Notes: a model not told the origin generated them from the letters alone. A DNA stretch of 64,000 bases from Pseudomonas anuradhapurensis (GCF_014269225.2 NZ_CP077097.1:3793001-3857000), one strand, 5' to 3'; positions 36,407-46,104 are shown, counted from the first letter of the stretch. Numbers and translations are program-made.

Positions 36407-36432
36407 AAAAAAGCCCGGCCAATGGCCGGGCA
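36407..36432 (-). terminator. Rho-independent terminator of azoR
   Basis: On the minus strand TGCCCGGCC-ATT-GGCCGGGC is followed by TTTTTT, about 50 bp after the azoR stop. Confidence 0.8.
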
Positions 36433-36484
36433 GGTACACCCAAAGGAGCAAAACCAGGTGTCAGGGTTGGGAATTCGTTGCGCC

Positions 36485-37084
36485 TCAGGCGACCGCTGCC
36501 AGCCTGGCCTTGGCCTGGTTCACGCCTTTCTCGTGGAACTCGCCACTCATGTTCAGCCCTTCGGCGTGGATGAAGTCGACATCGTGAATGCCGATGAAGG
36601 CCATGACCTGGCGCAGGTACGGTTCCTGGTGGTCGCTGCTGGCACCGGCGTGGATGCCGCCACGGGCCGTCAGGACAATGGCACGCTTGCCAGTCAGCAA
36701 GCCCTGTGGGCCGGTGGGGGTGTACTTGAAGGTGATGCCGGCACGCAGCACGTGGTCCAGCCAGGCCTTGAGCGTGCTAGGGATGGTGAAGTTGTACATC
36801 GGCGCAGCCATCACCAGCACGTCGGCGGCGAGCAGTTCATCGGTCAGCTCGTTGGAGCGGGCCAGGGCCTCCAGCTCGGCGGCGCTGCGCTGCTCTTCGG
36901 GCTTCATCCAGCCACCCAGCAGGTTGGCGTCCAGGTGCGGCACCGGGTTCACCGCCAGGTCACGCACGCTGATCTGGTCGGCCGGGTGGGCGGCCTGCCA
37001 CTGCTGGATGAAGTCACGGGTCAGCTGGCGGGAAACGGAATCCTGCTGGCGGGCGCTGCTTTCGATGATCAGTACGCGGGACAT
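36485..37084 (-). CDS. azoR: FMN-dependent NADH-azoreductase
   Basis: Flavodoxin-fold quinone/azo reductase of 199 residues. SSARQQDSVSRQLTRDF binds FMN phosphate; APMYNFTIPSTLKAWLDHVLRAGITFKYTPTGPQGLL is the AzoR signature; LTARGGIHA follows near 147. It reduces quinones and azo dyes with NADH. The start is ATG 37084. The upstream 108 bp contains ATCGAT-type inverted sequences that a LysR regulator could bind; a LysR gene lies 470 bp away. Confidence 0.92.
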   Translation of the reverse strand: MSRVLIIESSARQQDSVSRQLTRDFIQQWQAAHPADQISVRDLAVNPVPHLDANLLGGWMKPEEQRSAAELEALARSNELTDELLAADVLVMAAPMYNFTIPSTLKAWLDHVLRAGITFKYTPTGPQGLLTGKRAIVLTARGGIHAGASSDHQEPYLRQVMAFIGIHDVDFIHAEGLNMSGEFHEKGVNQAKARLAAVA

Positions 37085-37192
37085 GGGTGCCTCCATCGGC
37101 AAAAAGGGTTGCGATTCGATGGAGGTGAGATTAAGGCTTGACCTATCGATAAAAAAGCGTAAAAAGTGGGTGCAATCAATCGATTTATCAGT

Positions 37193-37507
37193 TTATTCCG
37201 CGCTACAGCTCAGGGCGATCCGCAGTTTGATGATCTGCCGGTTGAACTTGGCGGTGACATCGACACTTTTACCGGCCGGTACATTCACCCGCCGTACCCG
37301 CGGCGCCTCGGGGCCGTTGCGGAAGGTGACCTTGCATGCAGCCGGCACCTGCCCATAGTTATTCAGGGTGATGGCGCCAATGTCGTAAGCCGTGTCGTAG
37401 GCGGTGTAGTCGAGCTTGACCCCGGTCAGTTCCTTCTCCACATCGATGGGATAAGCCATGGCCCCGAGGGGCAGGCACATCAGTATTGCCGCACAACATT
37501 TCTTCAT
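37193..37507 (-). CDS. Small exported protein of unknown function
   Basis: A 104-residue periplasmic protein with signal peptide MKKCCAAILMCLPLGAMA, then a mostly beta-strand region (VKLDYTAYDTAYDIGAITLNNYG..CKVTFRNGPEAPRVRRVNV). Cysteines at about 58 and 101 could form a disulfide. Close Pseudomonas relatives have carried the odd label 3-phosphoglycerate kinase, which nothing here supports. It is divergent from the LysR gene with 48 bp between starts, so that regulator may control it. Confidence 0.75.
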   Translation of the reverse strand: MKKCCAAILMCLPLGAMAYPIDVEKELTGVKLDYTAYDTAYDIGAITLNNYGQVPAACKVTFRNGPEAPRVRRVNVPAGKSVDVTAKFNRQIIKLRIALSCSAE

Positions 37508-37555
37508 GGGCCGCTCTCCTTGAAAGAGCGCAGCTTAGGACAACAGGAGCGAAAC

Positions 37556-38479
37556 ATGAAAGCGCCGCGCGTAACCCTTGACCAGTGGCGAACCCTGCAG
37601 GCAGTGGTCGATCACGGCGGGTTTGCCCAGGCCGCCGAGGCACTGCACCGCTCACAGTCGTCGGTCAGCTACACCGTGGCGCGCATGCAGGAGCAACTGG
37701 GCGTGCCGCTGCTGCGTATTGATGGCCGCAAGGCCGTGCTCACCGAGGCCGGCAATGTGCTGCTGCGCCGCTCGCGCCACCTGGTCAAGCAGGCCAGCCA
37801 GCTCGAAGACCTCGCCCACCACATGGAACAGGGCTGGGAGGCCGAGGTGCGCCTGGTGGTCGATGCCGCCTACCCCAGCGCCCGCCTGGTGCGCGCCCTG
37901 GCCGCGTTCATGCCGCAGAGCCGTGGCTGCCGGGTGCGCCTGCGTGAAGAAGTACTGTCTGGGGTGGAGGAAGTGATGCACGAAGGCATCGCCGACCTGG
38001 CCATCAGCAGCTACAGCATCGGCGGCTACCTGGGTGCCGAACTGAGCGCAGTAGAGTTCGTCGCCGTCGCCCACCCGGAACACAGCCTGCACCGCCTGGG
38101 CCGCGAACTCACCTTCCAGGACCTGGAAAGCCAGTTGCAGGTGGTAATCCGCGACTCCGGCCGCGCCCAGCCGCGCGACGTCGGCTGGCTCGGTGCCGAG
38201 CAGCGCTGGACGGTCGGCAGCCTGGGCACCGCCGCCACCTTCGTCAGCAGCGGCCTGGGCTTTGCCTGGCTGCCCCGGCACATGATCGAGCGCGAGCTGC
38301 GCGAAGGCGTGCTCAAGCCGTTGCCACTGGACCAGGGTGGCAGCCGCCACCCACTGTTCTACCTTTATTCCAGCAAAGAGAAGACCCTGGGCCCGGCGAC
38401 GCAGATTCTCATCGACCTGCTGCGCAATTTCGACACCGCGCCACTGGACGTGCCCTTCGCAGCCCCCGCACAAGCCTGA
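37556..38479 (+). CDS. LysR family transcriptional regulator
   Basis: LTTR of 307 residues: HTH about 20-62 (DHGGFAQAAEALHRSQSSVSYTVARMQEQLG) and a ligand-binding domain about 95-295. AGGAG lies seven bases before ATG 37556. Divergent neighbours are the small exported protein and azoR, its likely targets. The alpha/beta hydrolase gene follows after 13 bp, so it may be co-transcribed with it. Confidence 0.88.
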   Translation: MKAPRVTLDQWRTLQAVVDHGGFAQAAEALHRSQSSVSYTVARMQEQLGVPLLRIDGRKAVLTEAGNVLLRRSRHLVKQASQLEDLAHHMEQGWEAEVRLVVDAAYPSARLVRALAAFMPQSRGCRVRLREEVLSGVEEVMHEGIADLAISSYSIGGYLGAELSAVEFVAVAHPEHSLHRLGRELTFQDLESQLQVVIRDSGRAQPRDVGWLGAEQRWTVGSLGTAATFVSSGLGFAWLPRHMIERELREGVLKPLPLDQGGSRHPLFYLYSSKEKTLGPATQILIDLLRNFDTAPLDVPFAAPAQA

Positions 38480-38492
38480 GAGGACCGCGCCC

Positions 38493-39305
38493 ATGGCCTA
38501 TTTCGAACACGAAGGATGCGCACTGCATTACGAAGTCTATGGCCAGGGCCAACCGCTGGTGCTGTTGCATGGCCTGGGCTCCAGCTGCCAGGACTGGGAG
38601 ATGCAGGTGCCGGCGCTCAGCCGTCACTACCAGGTCATCCTGATGGACATCCGCGGCCATGGCCGCTCCGACAAGCCCCGCGACGGCTACCAGATCGCCA
38701 CCTTCAGTGCCGACCTGCTGGCCCTGCTCGAACACCTGGATACCGGCCCGGTGCACTTCGTCGGCCTGTCCATGGGCGGCATGGTCGGCTTCCAGTTCGC
38801 CGTCGACCATCCACAATGGCTGCGCAGCCTGTGCATCGTCAACAGCGCCCCCGAGGTCAAGCGCCGCACCCGCAGTGACTGGATCTGGTGGTTGAAACGC
38901 TGGGGCCTGGCGCGCCTGCTCAGTGTCGAAACCGTCGGCAAGGGCCTGGCCGAACGGCTGTTCCCCAAGCCCGAGCAGGCCGGCCTGCGCCAGGAAATGG
39001 CCCAGCGCTGGGCACGCAACGACAAACGCGCCTATCTCAAGAGCTTCGACGCCATCGTCGACTGGGGCGTGCAGGAACGCATCGGGCAGATTCACTGTCC
39101 TACCCTGGTAATCGCCGCCGACCACGATTACACGCCGATACAACTGAAACAACGCTATGTCGCCCTGATGCCCCACGCCAGGCTGGTGGTCATCGACGAT
39201 TCCCGGCACGCTACGCCCCTCGACCAACCCGAGGTCTTCAACCAGACCCTGCTGCAATTCCTTGCAGCCGCTTCCACCTCTCAAGGATCTTTGAGCCCAT
39301 GCTGA
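38493..39305 (+). CDS. Alpha/beta hydrolase
   Basis: A 270-residue alpha/beta hydrolase. Oxyanion HGLGSS (about 26-31), nucleophile S93 in GLSMGGM, acid in AADHDYTP (about 212) and His in SRHATP (about 239) complete the triad. The fold matches 3-oxoadipate enol-lactonase-like esterases, but the substrate is unknown. The stop overlaps the ppiA start by 7 bp, implying translational coupling. Confidence 0.85.
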   Translation: MAYFEHEGCALHYEVYGQGQPLVLLHGLGSSCQDWEMQVPALSRHYQVILMDIRGHGRSDKPRDGYQIATFSADLLALLEHLDTGPVHFVGLSMGGMVGFQFAVDHPQWLRSLCIVNSAPEVKRRTRSDWIWWLKRWGLARLLSVETVGKGLAERLFPKPEQAGLRQEMAQRWARNDKRAYLKSFDAIVDWGVQERIGQIHCPTLVIAADHDYTPIQLKQRYVALMPHARLVVIDDSRHATPLDQPEVFNQTLLQFLAAASTSQGSLSPC

Positions 39306-39856
39306 AAAAACTTCTACTCACCGCCTGCTCGGTCGCCTTTGCCACCAGCGTCATGGCCTCCGACAAGACCCCGCACGTAGTGCTGGACACCAGCTTCGGC
39401 CAGGTGGAAATCGAGCTGAACGCCGAGAAGGCGCCGATCAGTACCAAGAACTTCCTCGGCTATGTCGACAGCGGCTTCTACAACAACACCATCTTCCACC
39501 GCGTGATCCCGGGCTTCATGGTCCAGGGCGGCGGGTTCACCGACCAGATGGTGCAGAAACCCACCAAGGACCCGATCAGGAACGAAGCCAGCAACGGCCT
39601 GCAGAACACCCGCGGCACCTTGTCGATGGCGCGCACCTCGGACCCGAATTCGGCCACCAGCCAGTTCTTCATCAACGTAGCCGACAACGACTTCCTCAAC
39701 CCGGGCCGTGACGCCGGTTATGCCGTGTTCGGCAAGGTGACCAAGGGCATGGAAGTGGTCGACCAGATCGTCAACTCGCCAACCACCATCAAGAAAGGCA
39801 TGCGCGATGTACCGGCCGACCCGGTGTACATCAAGTCGGCCAAACGCATCGACTGA
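39299..39856 (+). CDS. ppiA: Periplasmic peptidyl-prolyl cis-trans isomerase A (cyclophilin)
   Basis: Cyclophilin of 185 residues with a signal peptide (1-20, ending VMA). [35 protein letters not shown] and the [14 protein letters not shown] motif are diagnostic, and the catalytic Arg of FHRV is present. It folds proteins in the periplasm. It overlaps the hydrolase gene upstream; the ABC exporter gene follows after about 60 bp. Confidence 0.93.
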   Translation: MLKKLLLTACSVAFATSVMASDKTPHVVLDTSFGQVEIELNAEKAPISTKNFLGYVDSGFYNNTIFHRVIPGFMVQGGGFTDQMVQKPTKDPIRNEASNGLQNTRGTLSMARTSDPNSATSQFFINVADNDFLNPGRDAGYAVFGKVTKGMEVVDQIVNSPTTIKKGMRDVPADPVYIKSAKRID

Positions 39857-39918
39857 CCGCAGGCTTCACAGGGACGTGAAACCGCCTGGGGTCGGATGGA
39901 ACAGGAGTGTCGTCACCC

Positions 39919-41751
39919 ATGCTGTACCGCCGTTTCGAACAACTGATCGATATCTATCGCGAAGCGCCGAGCGACGCGCCCCCCAGCCGGGTATGGCCGT
40001 TCTACCTGTATTACCTGCGCCAGGTCTGGCCGAGCTTCCTGGCCCTGCTGGTGGTCGGCCTGTTCGCCTCGCTGATCGAGGTGGCGATGTTCAGCTACCT
40101 CAGCCGCATCATCGACCTGGCCCAGGGCACGCCCAATGCAAACTTTTTCAGTGAGCACAGTGGCGAGCTGATCTGGATGCTGGTGGTCATCCTGCTGCTG
40201 CGGCCGTTGTTCTTCGGCCTGCACGACCTGCTGGTGCACCAGACCATCACCCCCGGCATGACCAGCCTGATCCGCTGGCAGAACCACACCTACGTGCTCA
40301 AGCAGAGCCTGAACTTCTTCCAGAGCGACTTCGCCGGGCGTATCGCCCAGCGCATCATGCAGACCGGCAACTCGCTGCGTGACTCCGCCGTGCAGGCGGT
40401 GGATGCACTGTGGCATGTGCTGATCTACGCCATCACCTCGCTGGTGCTGTTCGCCGAGGCCGACTGGCGCCTGATGCTGCCCCTGCTGCTGTGGATCGTC
40501 GGCTATATCGCCGCGCTGTTCTACTTCGTGCCCAGGGTGAAGGAGCGCTCGGTGATTTCTTCCGACGCGCGCTCCAAGCTGATGGGCCGTATCGTTGATG
40601 GCTACACCAACATCGCCACCCTCAAGCTGTTCGCCCACACCGACTACGAGCAGCAATACGCCCGCGAAGCGATCAGCGAACAGACCGAGAAAACCCAGCT
40701 GGCGGCGCGCGTGGTCACCAGCATGGACGTGGTCATCACCACCCTCAATGGCCTGCTGGTGGTCGCCACCACGGGCCTGGCGCTGTGGTTGTGGAGCCAG
40801 TCGCTGATCACGGTCGGCGCCATCGCCCTGGCCACCGGCCTGGTGATCCGCATCGTCAACATGTCGGGTTGGATCATGTGGGTGGTCAACGGCATCTTCG
40901 AGAACATCGGCATGGTCCAGGACGGCCTGCAGACCATCGCCCAGCCGGTCACCGTCACCGACCCGCCCAACGCACCGGCGCTGAAGGTCAGCCGCGGCGC
41001 GGTACGCTTCGATGACGTGGATTTCCACTATGGCCAGGCGGCCAACGTGATCGAAGGGCTGAACCTGGACATTCGCCCGGGCGAGAAGATCGGCCTGATC
41101 GGCCCGTCCGGGGCCGGCAAGTCGACCCTGGTCAACCTGCTGCTGCGGCTGTACGACGTGCAGGGCGGGCGCATCCTCATCGACGGCCAGGACATTGCCC
41201 AGGTCAGCCAGGCCAGCCTGCGCGCGCAGATTGGCATGATCACCCAGGACACCTCGCTGCTGCACCGCTCGATTCGCGACAACCTGCTGTACGGCCGCCC
41301 GGGTGCCAGCGAGGCCGAGCTGCTCGAAGCGGTGCGCCGGGCGCGGGCTGACGAGTTCATCCCGCAGCTGTCGGATGCACTGGGCCGCACCGGCTTCGAT
41401 GCCCACGTGGGCGAGCGCGGGGTCAAGCTGTCGGGCGGGCAGCGCCAGCGCATCGCCATTGCCCGGGTGCTGTTGAAGAATGCACCGATCCTGATCATGG
41501 ACGAAGCGACCTCGGCGCTGGACTCGGAAGTCGAGGCCGCCATCCAGGAAAGCCTGGAGACGCTGATGCAGGGCAAGACGGTGATCGCCATTGCCCACCG
41601 GCTGTCGACCATCGCGCGGATGGACCGGCTGGTGGTGCTGGACAAGGGGCGGATCGTCGAGAGTGGCAGCCACAGTGAACTGCTCGAGCAGCAAGGGCTG
41701 TATGCCCGCTTGTGGCATCACCAGACCGGGGGCTTTGTCGGGGTCGACTGA
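39919..41751 (+). CDS. ABC transporter, fused permease and ATP-binding protein (MsbA/exporter type)
   Basis: Half-size ABC exporter of 610 residues: six-TM domain about 25-320 and nucleotide-binding domain 360-600 with Walker A GPSGAGKST (about 395), signature LSGGQRQR (about 503), Walker B ILIMDEATSALD and AHRLST switch. It would work as a homodimer; the substrate is unknown. GTG 39907 overlaps the AGGAG ribosome-binding sequence, so ATG 39919 is preferred. Confidence 0.88.
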   Translation: MLYRRFEQLIDIYREAPSDAPPSRVWPFYLYYLRQVWPSFLALLVVGLFASLIEVAMFSYLSRIIDLAQGTPNANFFSEHSGELIWMLVVILLLRPLFFGLHDLLVHQTITPGMTSLIRWQNHTYVLKQSLNFFQSDFAGRIAQRIMQTGNSLRDSAVQAVDALWHVLIYAITSLVLFAEADWRLMLPLLLWIVGYIAALFYFVPRVKERSVISSDARSKLMGRIVDGYTNIATLKLFAHTDYEQQYAREAISEQTEKTQLAARVVTSMDVVITTLNGLLVVATTGLALWLWSQSLITVGAIALATGLVIRIVNMSGWIMWVVNGIFENIGMVQDGLQTIAQPVTVTDPPNAPALKVSRGAVRFDDVDFHYGQAANVIEGLNLDIRPGEKIGLIGPSGAGKSTLVNLLLRLYDVQGGRILIDGQDIAQVSQASLRAQIGMITQDTSLLHRSIRDNLLYGRPGASEAELLEAVRRARADEFIPQLSDALGRTGFDAHVGERGVKLSGGQRQRIAIARVLLKNAPILIMDEATSALDSEVEAAIQESLETLMQGKTVIAIAHRLSTIARMDRLVVLDKGRIVESGSHSELLEQQGLYARLWHHQTGGFVGVD

Positions 41752-41770
41752 TCTAGGCCACAACGCGCCC

Positions 41771-41885
41771 TGTAGGAGCGGCCTTGTGTCGCGATCGGGC
41801 CGCAAAGCGGCCCCGGCTATTCTGCTGCGAAGCTGAAAAACTGGGGCTGCTGCGCAGCCCTTTCGCGACACAAGGCCGCGCCTAC
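41771..41885. repeat. REP-like inverted pair (type B)
   Basis: Opposed GTAGGAGCGGCCTTGTGTCGCGA units (right copy ends GGCCGCGCCTACA, one change) with paired hairpins between convergent genes. Confidence 0.8.
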
Positions 41886-41912
41886 AAGATTTGCGCCAGC
41901 CTTGCGCCAGGA

Positions 41913-43061
41913 TCAGTCCCGGCGATAGGGCAGCATCCCCTTGGCCTCCTCGGCATACGCCCGCACTCCTTCCCGCTCCTGCGCCAGAAAATCTTCCACC
42001 GCCCGGCGCAGGCCCGGGTGCAGCAGGTAATGCCACGACCGCGTCAGCACCGGCTCGAACCCGCGAATCAGCTTGTGCTCCCCCTGCGCCCCGGCATCGA
42101 AACGCTGCAGGCCCTCGGCGATGGCAAAGTCCATGCCCTGGTAGAAACAGGTCTCGAAATGCAGTCGGTCGAACTCGTCCAGGCAGCCCCAGTAACGCCC
42201 GAACAAGCTGTCGCCGCCCACCAGGCTCAAGGCCATCGCCACCTCCTGCCCGGCTTGCCGCGCCATCACCACGCGCAGTGCCTCGGGCATGCGCTCGGCC
42301 AGCAAGCTGAAGAACTCGCGCGTCAGGTAAGGCGCTCGCCGGCGCACCGCGTAGGTGTTGGCGTAGCAGCGGTAGACGAAATCCCACTGCGCCTGGTCCA
42401 GCTCCGCGCCGTGGTACCAGCGAAAATCGATGCCCTGCCCGGCTACCTGCTCACGCTCCTTGCGCATCTGCTTGCGCTTGCGTGAGCTGAGGCTGTCGAG
42501 GAAGTCCTGGAAGTCACGGTAGCCATGATTGCGCCAGTGGAACTGGCAACCCAGCCGCTCCATCCAGCCCGGCACCCCGGCCATCTGCGCATCCAGCTGC
42601 GCGTCGGTGAAGTTGATGTGTGCCCCGGACAACCCGCCCTTGCCCAGATACTCCGGCAACGCCTGCAGCACCAGCAAGGCGTCGGCAGGGTCGGCGGCCA
42701 GCAGGCGCGGGCCGCTGACCGGGCTGAACGGCACGGCACCGAGCAGCTTGGGGTAGTAGGCGATGCCGGCCCGCTCACAGGCATCGGCCCAACCATGGTC
42801 GAACACATACTCGCCAAACGAATGCCACTTGCGGTACGCCGGCAGCAGCGCCCGCACCTGCCCGTCACGCTCCAGCACCAGGTGCTCGGCGGCCCAGCCG
42901 GTGTTGCGCGCGACACTGCCGCTGTCCTCCATGGCACTGAGAAACGCATGGCGCAGGAACGGTTGGCCGGGCGGCACCAAGGCATCCCAGGTAGCCGCCG
43001 GCAGGTCACGCAGATGAGCAAGGCTGTACAGGCTGGTCACGGTTTCGACTCGCTGTTTCAA
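41913..43061 (-). CDS. GNAT/FemAB-like protein (DUF482, peptidogalycan biosynthesis family)
   Basis: A 382-residue member of the DUF482 family, a double GNAT-like fold related to FemAB aminoacyltransferases. PFLRHAFLSAMEDSGS at the N-terminus, NFTDAQLDAQ, FQDFLDSLSSRKRKQMRKERE and FYQGMDFAIAEGLQRFDAGAQGEHKLIRGFEP are diagnostic. The function is unproven. The start is uncertain: no ATG is available; TTG 43061 is used here, with GTG 43040 and TTG 43097 as alternatives, and none has a strong ribosome-binding site. Confidence 0.8.
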   Translation of the reverse strand: MKQRVETVTSLYSLAHLRDLPAATWDALVPPGQPFLRHAFLSAMEDSGSVARNTGWAAEHLVLERDGQVRALLPAYRKWHSFGEYVFDHGWADACERAGIAYYPKLLGAVPFSPVSGPRLLAADPADALLVLQALPEYLGKGGLSGAHINFTDAQLDAQMAGVPGWMERLGCQFHWRNHGYRDFQDFLDSLSSRKRKQMRKEREQVAGQGIDFRWYHGAELDQAQWDFVYRCYANTYAVRRRAPYLTREFFSLLAERMPEALRVVMARQAGQEVAMALSLVGGDSLFGRYWGCLDEFDRLHFETCFYQGMDFAIAEGLQRFDAGAQGEHKLIRGFEPVLTRSWHYLLHPGLRRAVEDFLAQEREGVRAYAEEAKGMLPYRRD

Positions 43062-43302
43062 GGTACCCAGTATCCCCAAGGAAGGCCCGCCACTCAATTC
43101 ACCAAGGCCGTGGCGATCCTTTTATTCTCAATTACTTAACCGCAGTGCCACTAATTCGACATTAATCTGTCATTCGCCCCCGCAATACTTGCGCCTGTTT
43201 TCCGGAACCCCAGAACCTGTCTATTCAGGCCCTTTCCGAAGACATGCCAATACAGGGGTGGGCGCCTGAGCCTCCCCCATCTTATTCAACAGGGAGAACC
43301 TT

Positions 43303-44547
43303 ATGCGTCTTGTTTCTACACTTACCGGAGTGAGCCTCACCGGCATGATGCTGGCTCTGAGTACTCCGGCCAGTGCAGCTGTCGACGCCAAGCTGCTCGA
43401 AATGCTCCGCGCCAATGGCTCGATCAACCAGGCGCAGTACAACGAACTGCAGGCAGACCTGGCTCAGGAAACCAAGGAAAAGGCCGCTCAGAAAGCTCAG
43501 TCCGACCGGATGAGCTCCTTTGAACAGAAAGTGGCATGGGCCGCCAAGACCCAGGTCAAGGGTGACTTGCGCCTGCGTTACGAAGACGTCAACGTCGACG
43601 ACCCGAACAGCAGCAGCGGCAACCAGGACCGCCAGCGCGTGCGTGCGCGTGTCGGCTTCTACAGTGAAATCAACCCGCAGGTGGACGCGGGCATCCGTAT
43701 CGCCACCGGCAGCAGCGCCGACCGCCGCTCGACCAACCAGAGCTTCGACAACTACTTCGACAAGAAGTCGCTGTGGGTCGACCAGGCCTACCTCGACTGG
43801 CACCCGACCGCCGTCCCCAACCTGCACCTGATTGGCGGCAAGATGGCCCAGCCGTGGGTGAGCATGGGCGACATCATCTGGGATAGCGACATCAACCCGG
43901 AAGGCGTGGCCGCTACCTACAAGACCGACCTGGGCGGCGCCGAAGTGTTCGCCAGCGCCGGCCAGTACACGCTCAAGGACAACGTCGATGGCGACGGTGT
44001 GCAGTACAAGCATGACGCACAGGTCTATCACGGCCAGCTGGGCGCCAAGTTCGCCCCGGCAGACGCGCTCAAGCTGACCGTAGGTGCCAGTATCTATGGC
44101 TACGACAACGACAAGGAAGCCACCATCCTGCAGTCGTTCGGCAACACCACCAACGAGTTCAACCTGGTGGAAGGCTTTGGCCAGCTGGACTTCACCGGCT
44201 TTGCCATCCCGCTGTCGGCTTACGGCCAGTATGTGAAAAACACCGAGAGCACCGATGGCGAAGACCAGGCCTGGCTGGCCGGCCTGAAAACCAAGGTTGG
44301 TGCCTGGAGCCTGGACTACAACTACCGCGACGTACAGCGTAACGCCGTGGTCAGCCTGTTCACCGACTCGGACTTTGGCAACGGCTTTACCGGTTCGCGC
44401 GGGCACAAGTTCAAGGTCGGCTATGAAATCGACAAGAACTTCTCGCTGGGCGCTGCCTACCTGATGGCCAAGACCGACCTGTCGCAGTTGCCCAACAGCG
44501 ATGCCGATGTCGATACCCTGCAGGTCGACCTGGAAGCCAAGTTCTAA
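43303..44547 (+). CDS. Putative outer membrane porin
   Basis: A 414-residue beta-barrel protein. Signal peptide 1-25 (cleavage after ASA), a short helical, coiled-coil-like segment about 28-75 rich in Gln/Lys, then alternating strands beginning QVKGDLRLRYEDVNV and ending with a C-terminal Phe (LEAKF), as required for outer-membrane insertion. This matches the putative porin family abundant in Pseudomonas. Solute specificity is unknown. GGGAGA precedes the ATG and a terminator follows. Confidence 0.87.
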   Translation: MRLVSTLTGVSLTGMMLALSTPASAAVDAKLLEMLRANGSINQAQYNELQADLAQETKEKAAQKAQSDRMSSFEQKVAWAAKTQVKGDLRLRYEDVNVDDPNSSSGNQDRQRVRARVGFYSEINPQVDAGIRIATGSSADRRSTNQSFDNYFDKKSLWVDQAYLDWHPTAVPNLHLIGGKMAQPWVSMGDIIWDSDINPEGVAATYKTDLGGAEVFASAGQYTLKDNVDGDGVQYKHDAQVYHGQLGAKFAPADALKLTVGASIYGYDNDKEATILQSFGNTTNEFNLVEGFGQLDFTGFAIPLSAYGQYVKNTESTDGEDQAWLAGLKTKVGAWSLDYNYRDVQRNAVVSLFTDSDFGNGFTGSRGHKFKVGYEIDKNFSLGAAYLMAKTDLSQLPNSDADVDTLQVDLEAKF

Positions 44548-44572
44548 GCACCACCACTTGCGCTTCACCTGA

Positions 44573-44618
44573 AGCGGGAAATGCCGACCCCATCCGGCGT
44601 TTCCCGCTTTTTTTTTGC
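44573..44618 (+). terminator. Rho-independent terminator of the porin gene
   Basis: AGCGGGAAATGCCG and complement CGGCGTTTCCCGCT (near-perfect stem) followed by nine T residues. Confidence 0.88.
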
Positions 44619-44631
44619 CTGCCAGACATGC

Positions 44632-44728
44632 GCCGGCCTCTTCGCGGGTAAACCCGCTCCCACAGGTACCGTGCAGTGCTCAAAAGCTGTGCCGAACCTG
44701 TGGGAGCGGGTTCACCCGCGAAAAGGCC
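44632..44728. repeat. REP inverted pair (type A)
   Basis: Opposed CTTCGCGGGTAAACCCGCTC units between the porin terminator and the convergent KAS III-like gene. Confidence 0.85.
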
Positions 44729-44747
44729 AGAACGGGCGCCCGGTGAA

Positions 44748-45869
44748 TCAGCGCTTGCGCAGGATCACGCTGCCAATCGAATACCCCGCGCCGAACGAAC
44801 TCAACACCCCCAGCGAGCCCTTGGCCAGGTCGTCCTGGTACAGGTGGAAGGCAATCACCGAGCCCGCCGAGCTGGTGTTGGCATAACGGTCGAGAATCAC
44901 CGGTGCATCTTCCTCGGCCACTTCACGCCCCAGCAGTTTCTTGACGATCAGCTGGTTCATGCTGAGGTTGGCCTGGTGCAGCCAGAAACGCTTCACATCG
45001 CTCGGCTGCAGCCCGTTTTCCTGCAAGTGCTCACCGATCAGTTCGGCCACCTTCGGGCACACTTCGCGGAACACCTTGCGGCCTTCCTGGATGAACAGTT
45101 TGTCCGCTGCACCTTCCCCTTCTTCCGCCGCGCGATTGAGGAAGCCGAAGTTGTTGCGGATGTTGTTGGAGAACTCGGTCCACAGCTTGCTGCTGACAAT
45201 CTCGAACTGGTGCGCCGAGGTCGCCTTGTCGGCACGCTCGAGCAGTACCGCGGTGGCGGCATCGCCAAAAATGAAGTGGCTGTCGCGGTCACGGAAGTTC
45301 AGGTGCCCGGTGCACACCTCCGGGTTGACCATCAGCACCGCACGGGCCTGGCCCAGGGCCACGCTGTTGGCAGCGGTCTGGATGCCGAAGGTGGCCGATG
45401 AACAGGCCACGTTCATGTCGAAGGCAAAACCCTGGATGCCCAGTGCCTGTTGCACTTCGATGGCGATCGCCGGGTATGGCCGCTGCAGGTTGGAGCAGGC
45501 GACGATCACTCCGTCGACGTCGGCCGCGCTGCGGCCGGCGCGTTCCAGCGCCTGGCGGGCAGCGGCCACGGCCATTTCACAGAGCACCGACGGCTCGTCG
45601 TTGGAGCGCTCTGGCAGGCGTGGCTTCATGCGCTGCGGGTCGAGGATGCCGGCCTTGTCCATGACGAAGCGGCTCTTGATGCCCGAAGCCTTTTCGATGA
45701 AGGCGGCGTCGGACAATGGCGCGGCTTCGATCTCGCCGCGCTCGATGGCCGCGGCGTTGTCCTGGTTGAACTGCTGCGCCCAGGTGTTGAAGGAGGCTAC
45801 CAGTTCTTCGTTGGAAATGCTCTGGGCCGGGGTGTACAGGCCGGTGCCGCTGATCACGACGTTATGCAC
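44748..45869 (-). CDS. Beta-ketoacyl-ACP synthase III-like protein (PA3286-like)
   Basis: Condensing enzyme of 373 residues. The KAS III triad is visible: C156 in NVACSSATF, His in RFWLHQANLSM and Asn in YANTSSAGS. It resembles P. aeruginosa PA3286, which condenses octanoyl-CoA from beta-oxidation with malonyl-ACP and so shunts degradation products into synthesis; that activity is inferred. The start is GTG 45869, with AGAGGA six bases upstream. A 16-bp palindrome lies in the promoter region. Confidence 0.85.
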   Translation of the reverse strand: MHNVVISGTGLYTPAQSISNEELVASFNTWAQQFNQDNAAAIERGEIEAAPLSDAAFIEKASGIKSRFVMDKAGILDPQRMKPRLPERSNDEPSVLCEMAVAAARQALERAGRSAADVDGVIVACSNLQRPYPAIAIEVQQALGIQGFAFDMNVACSSATFGIQTAANSVALGQARAVLMVNPEVCTGHLNFRDRDSHFIFGDAATAVLLERADKATSAHQFEIVSSKLWTEFSNNIRNNFGFLNRAAEEGEGAADKLFIQEGRKVFREVCPKVAELIGEHLQENGLQPSDVKRFWLHQANLSMNQLIVKKLLGREVAEEDAPVILDRYANTSSAGSVIAFHLYQDDLAKGSLGVLSSFGAGYSIGSVILRKR

Positions 45870-45931
45870 GGTCGTTCCTCTGGTCAAAGGCCATCGCCAC
45901 GGGGCGCTGGCTGGGAAACATGACAGGTTAA

Positions 45932-45947
45932 TGGCACTTTAGTGCCA
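45932..45947. promoter_or_regulatory. Operator-like palindrome upstream of the KAS III-like gene
   Basis: TGGCACT-TT-AGTGCCA, perfect 7-bp arms. On the minus strand it overlaps a candidate promoter TTGGCA-N17-TGTCAT, so a bound regulator could repress. The regulator is unknown. Confidence 0.5.
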
Positions 45948-45972
45948 ATTTATAGGCGAGGGCTGCGCCCTC

Positions 45973-46059
45973 GTTCGCGGGTAAACCCGCTCCCACAGGG
46001 GTTGCGCCGCTCCCGAGGATAACGCTTTACCTGTGGGAGCGGGTTTACCCGCGAAGGGC
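45973..46059. repeat. REP inverted pair (type A)
   Basis: Opposed TTCGCGGGTAAACCCGCTCC units between the KAS III-like promoter and the hrpA 3' end. Confidence 0.85.
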
Positions 46060-46104
46060 CGCAGGCGACCCAAAATTGCATCATATTGCCACAACTGTGG
46101 AAGT

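Noticed and set aside
39913..42387. 824-codon minus-strand frame over ppiA's neighbour, the ABC exporter
   Set aside because: It spans a REP pair and parts of two real genes; composition is that of a shadow frame.
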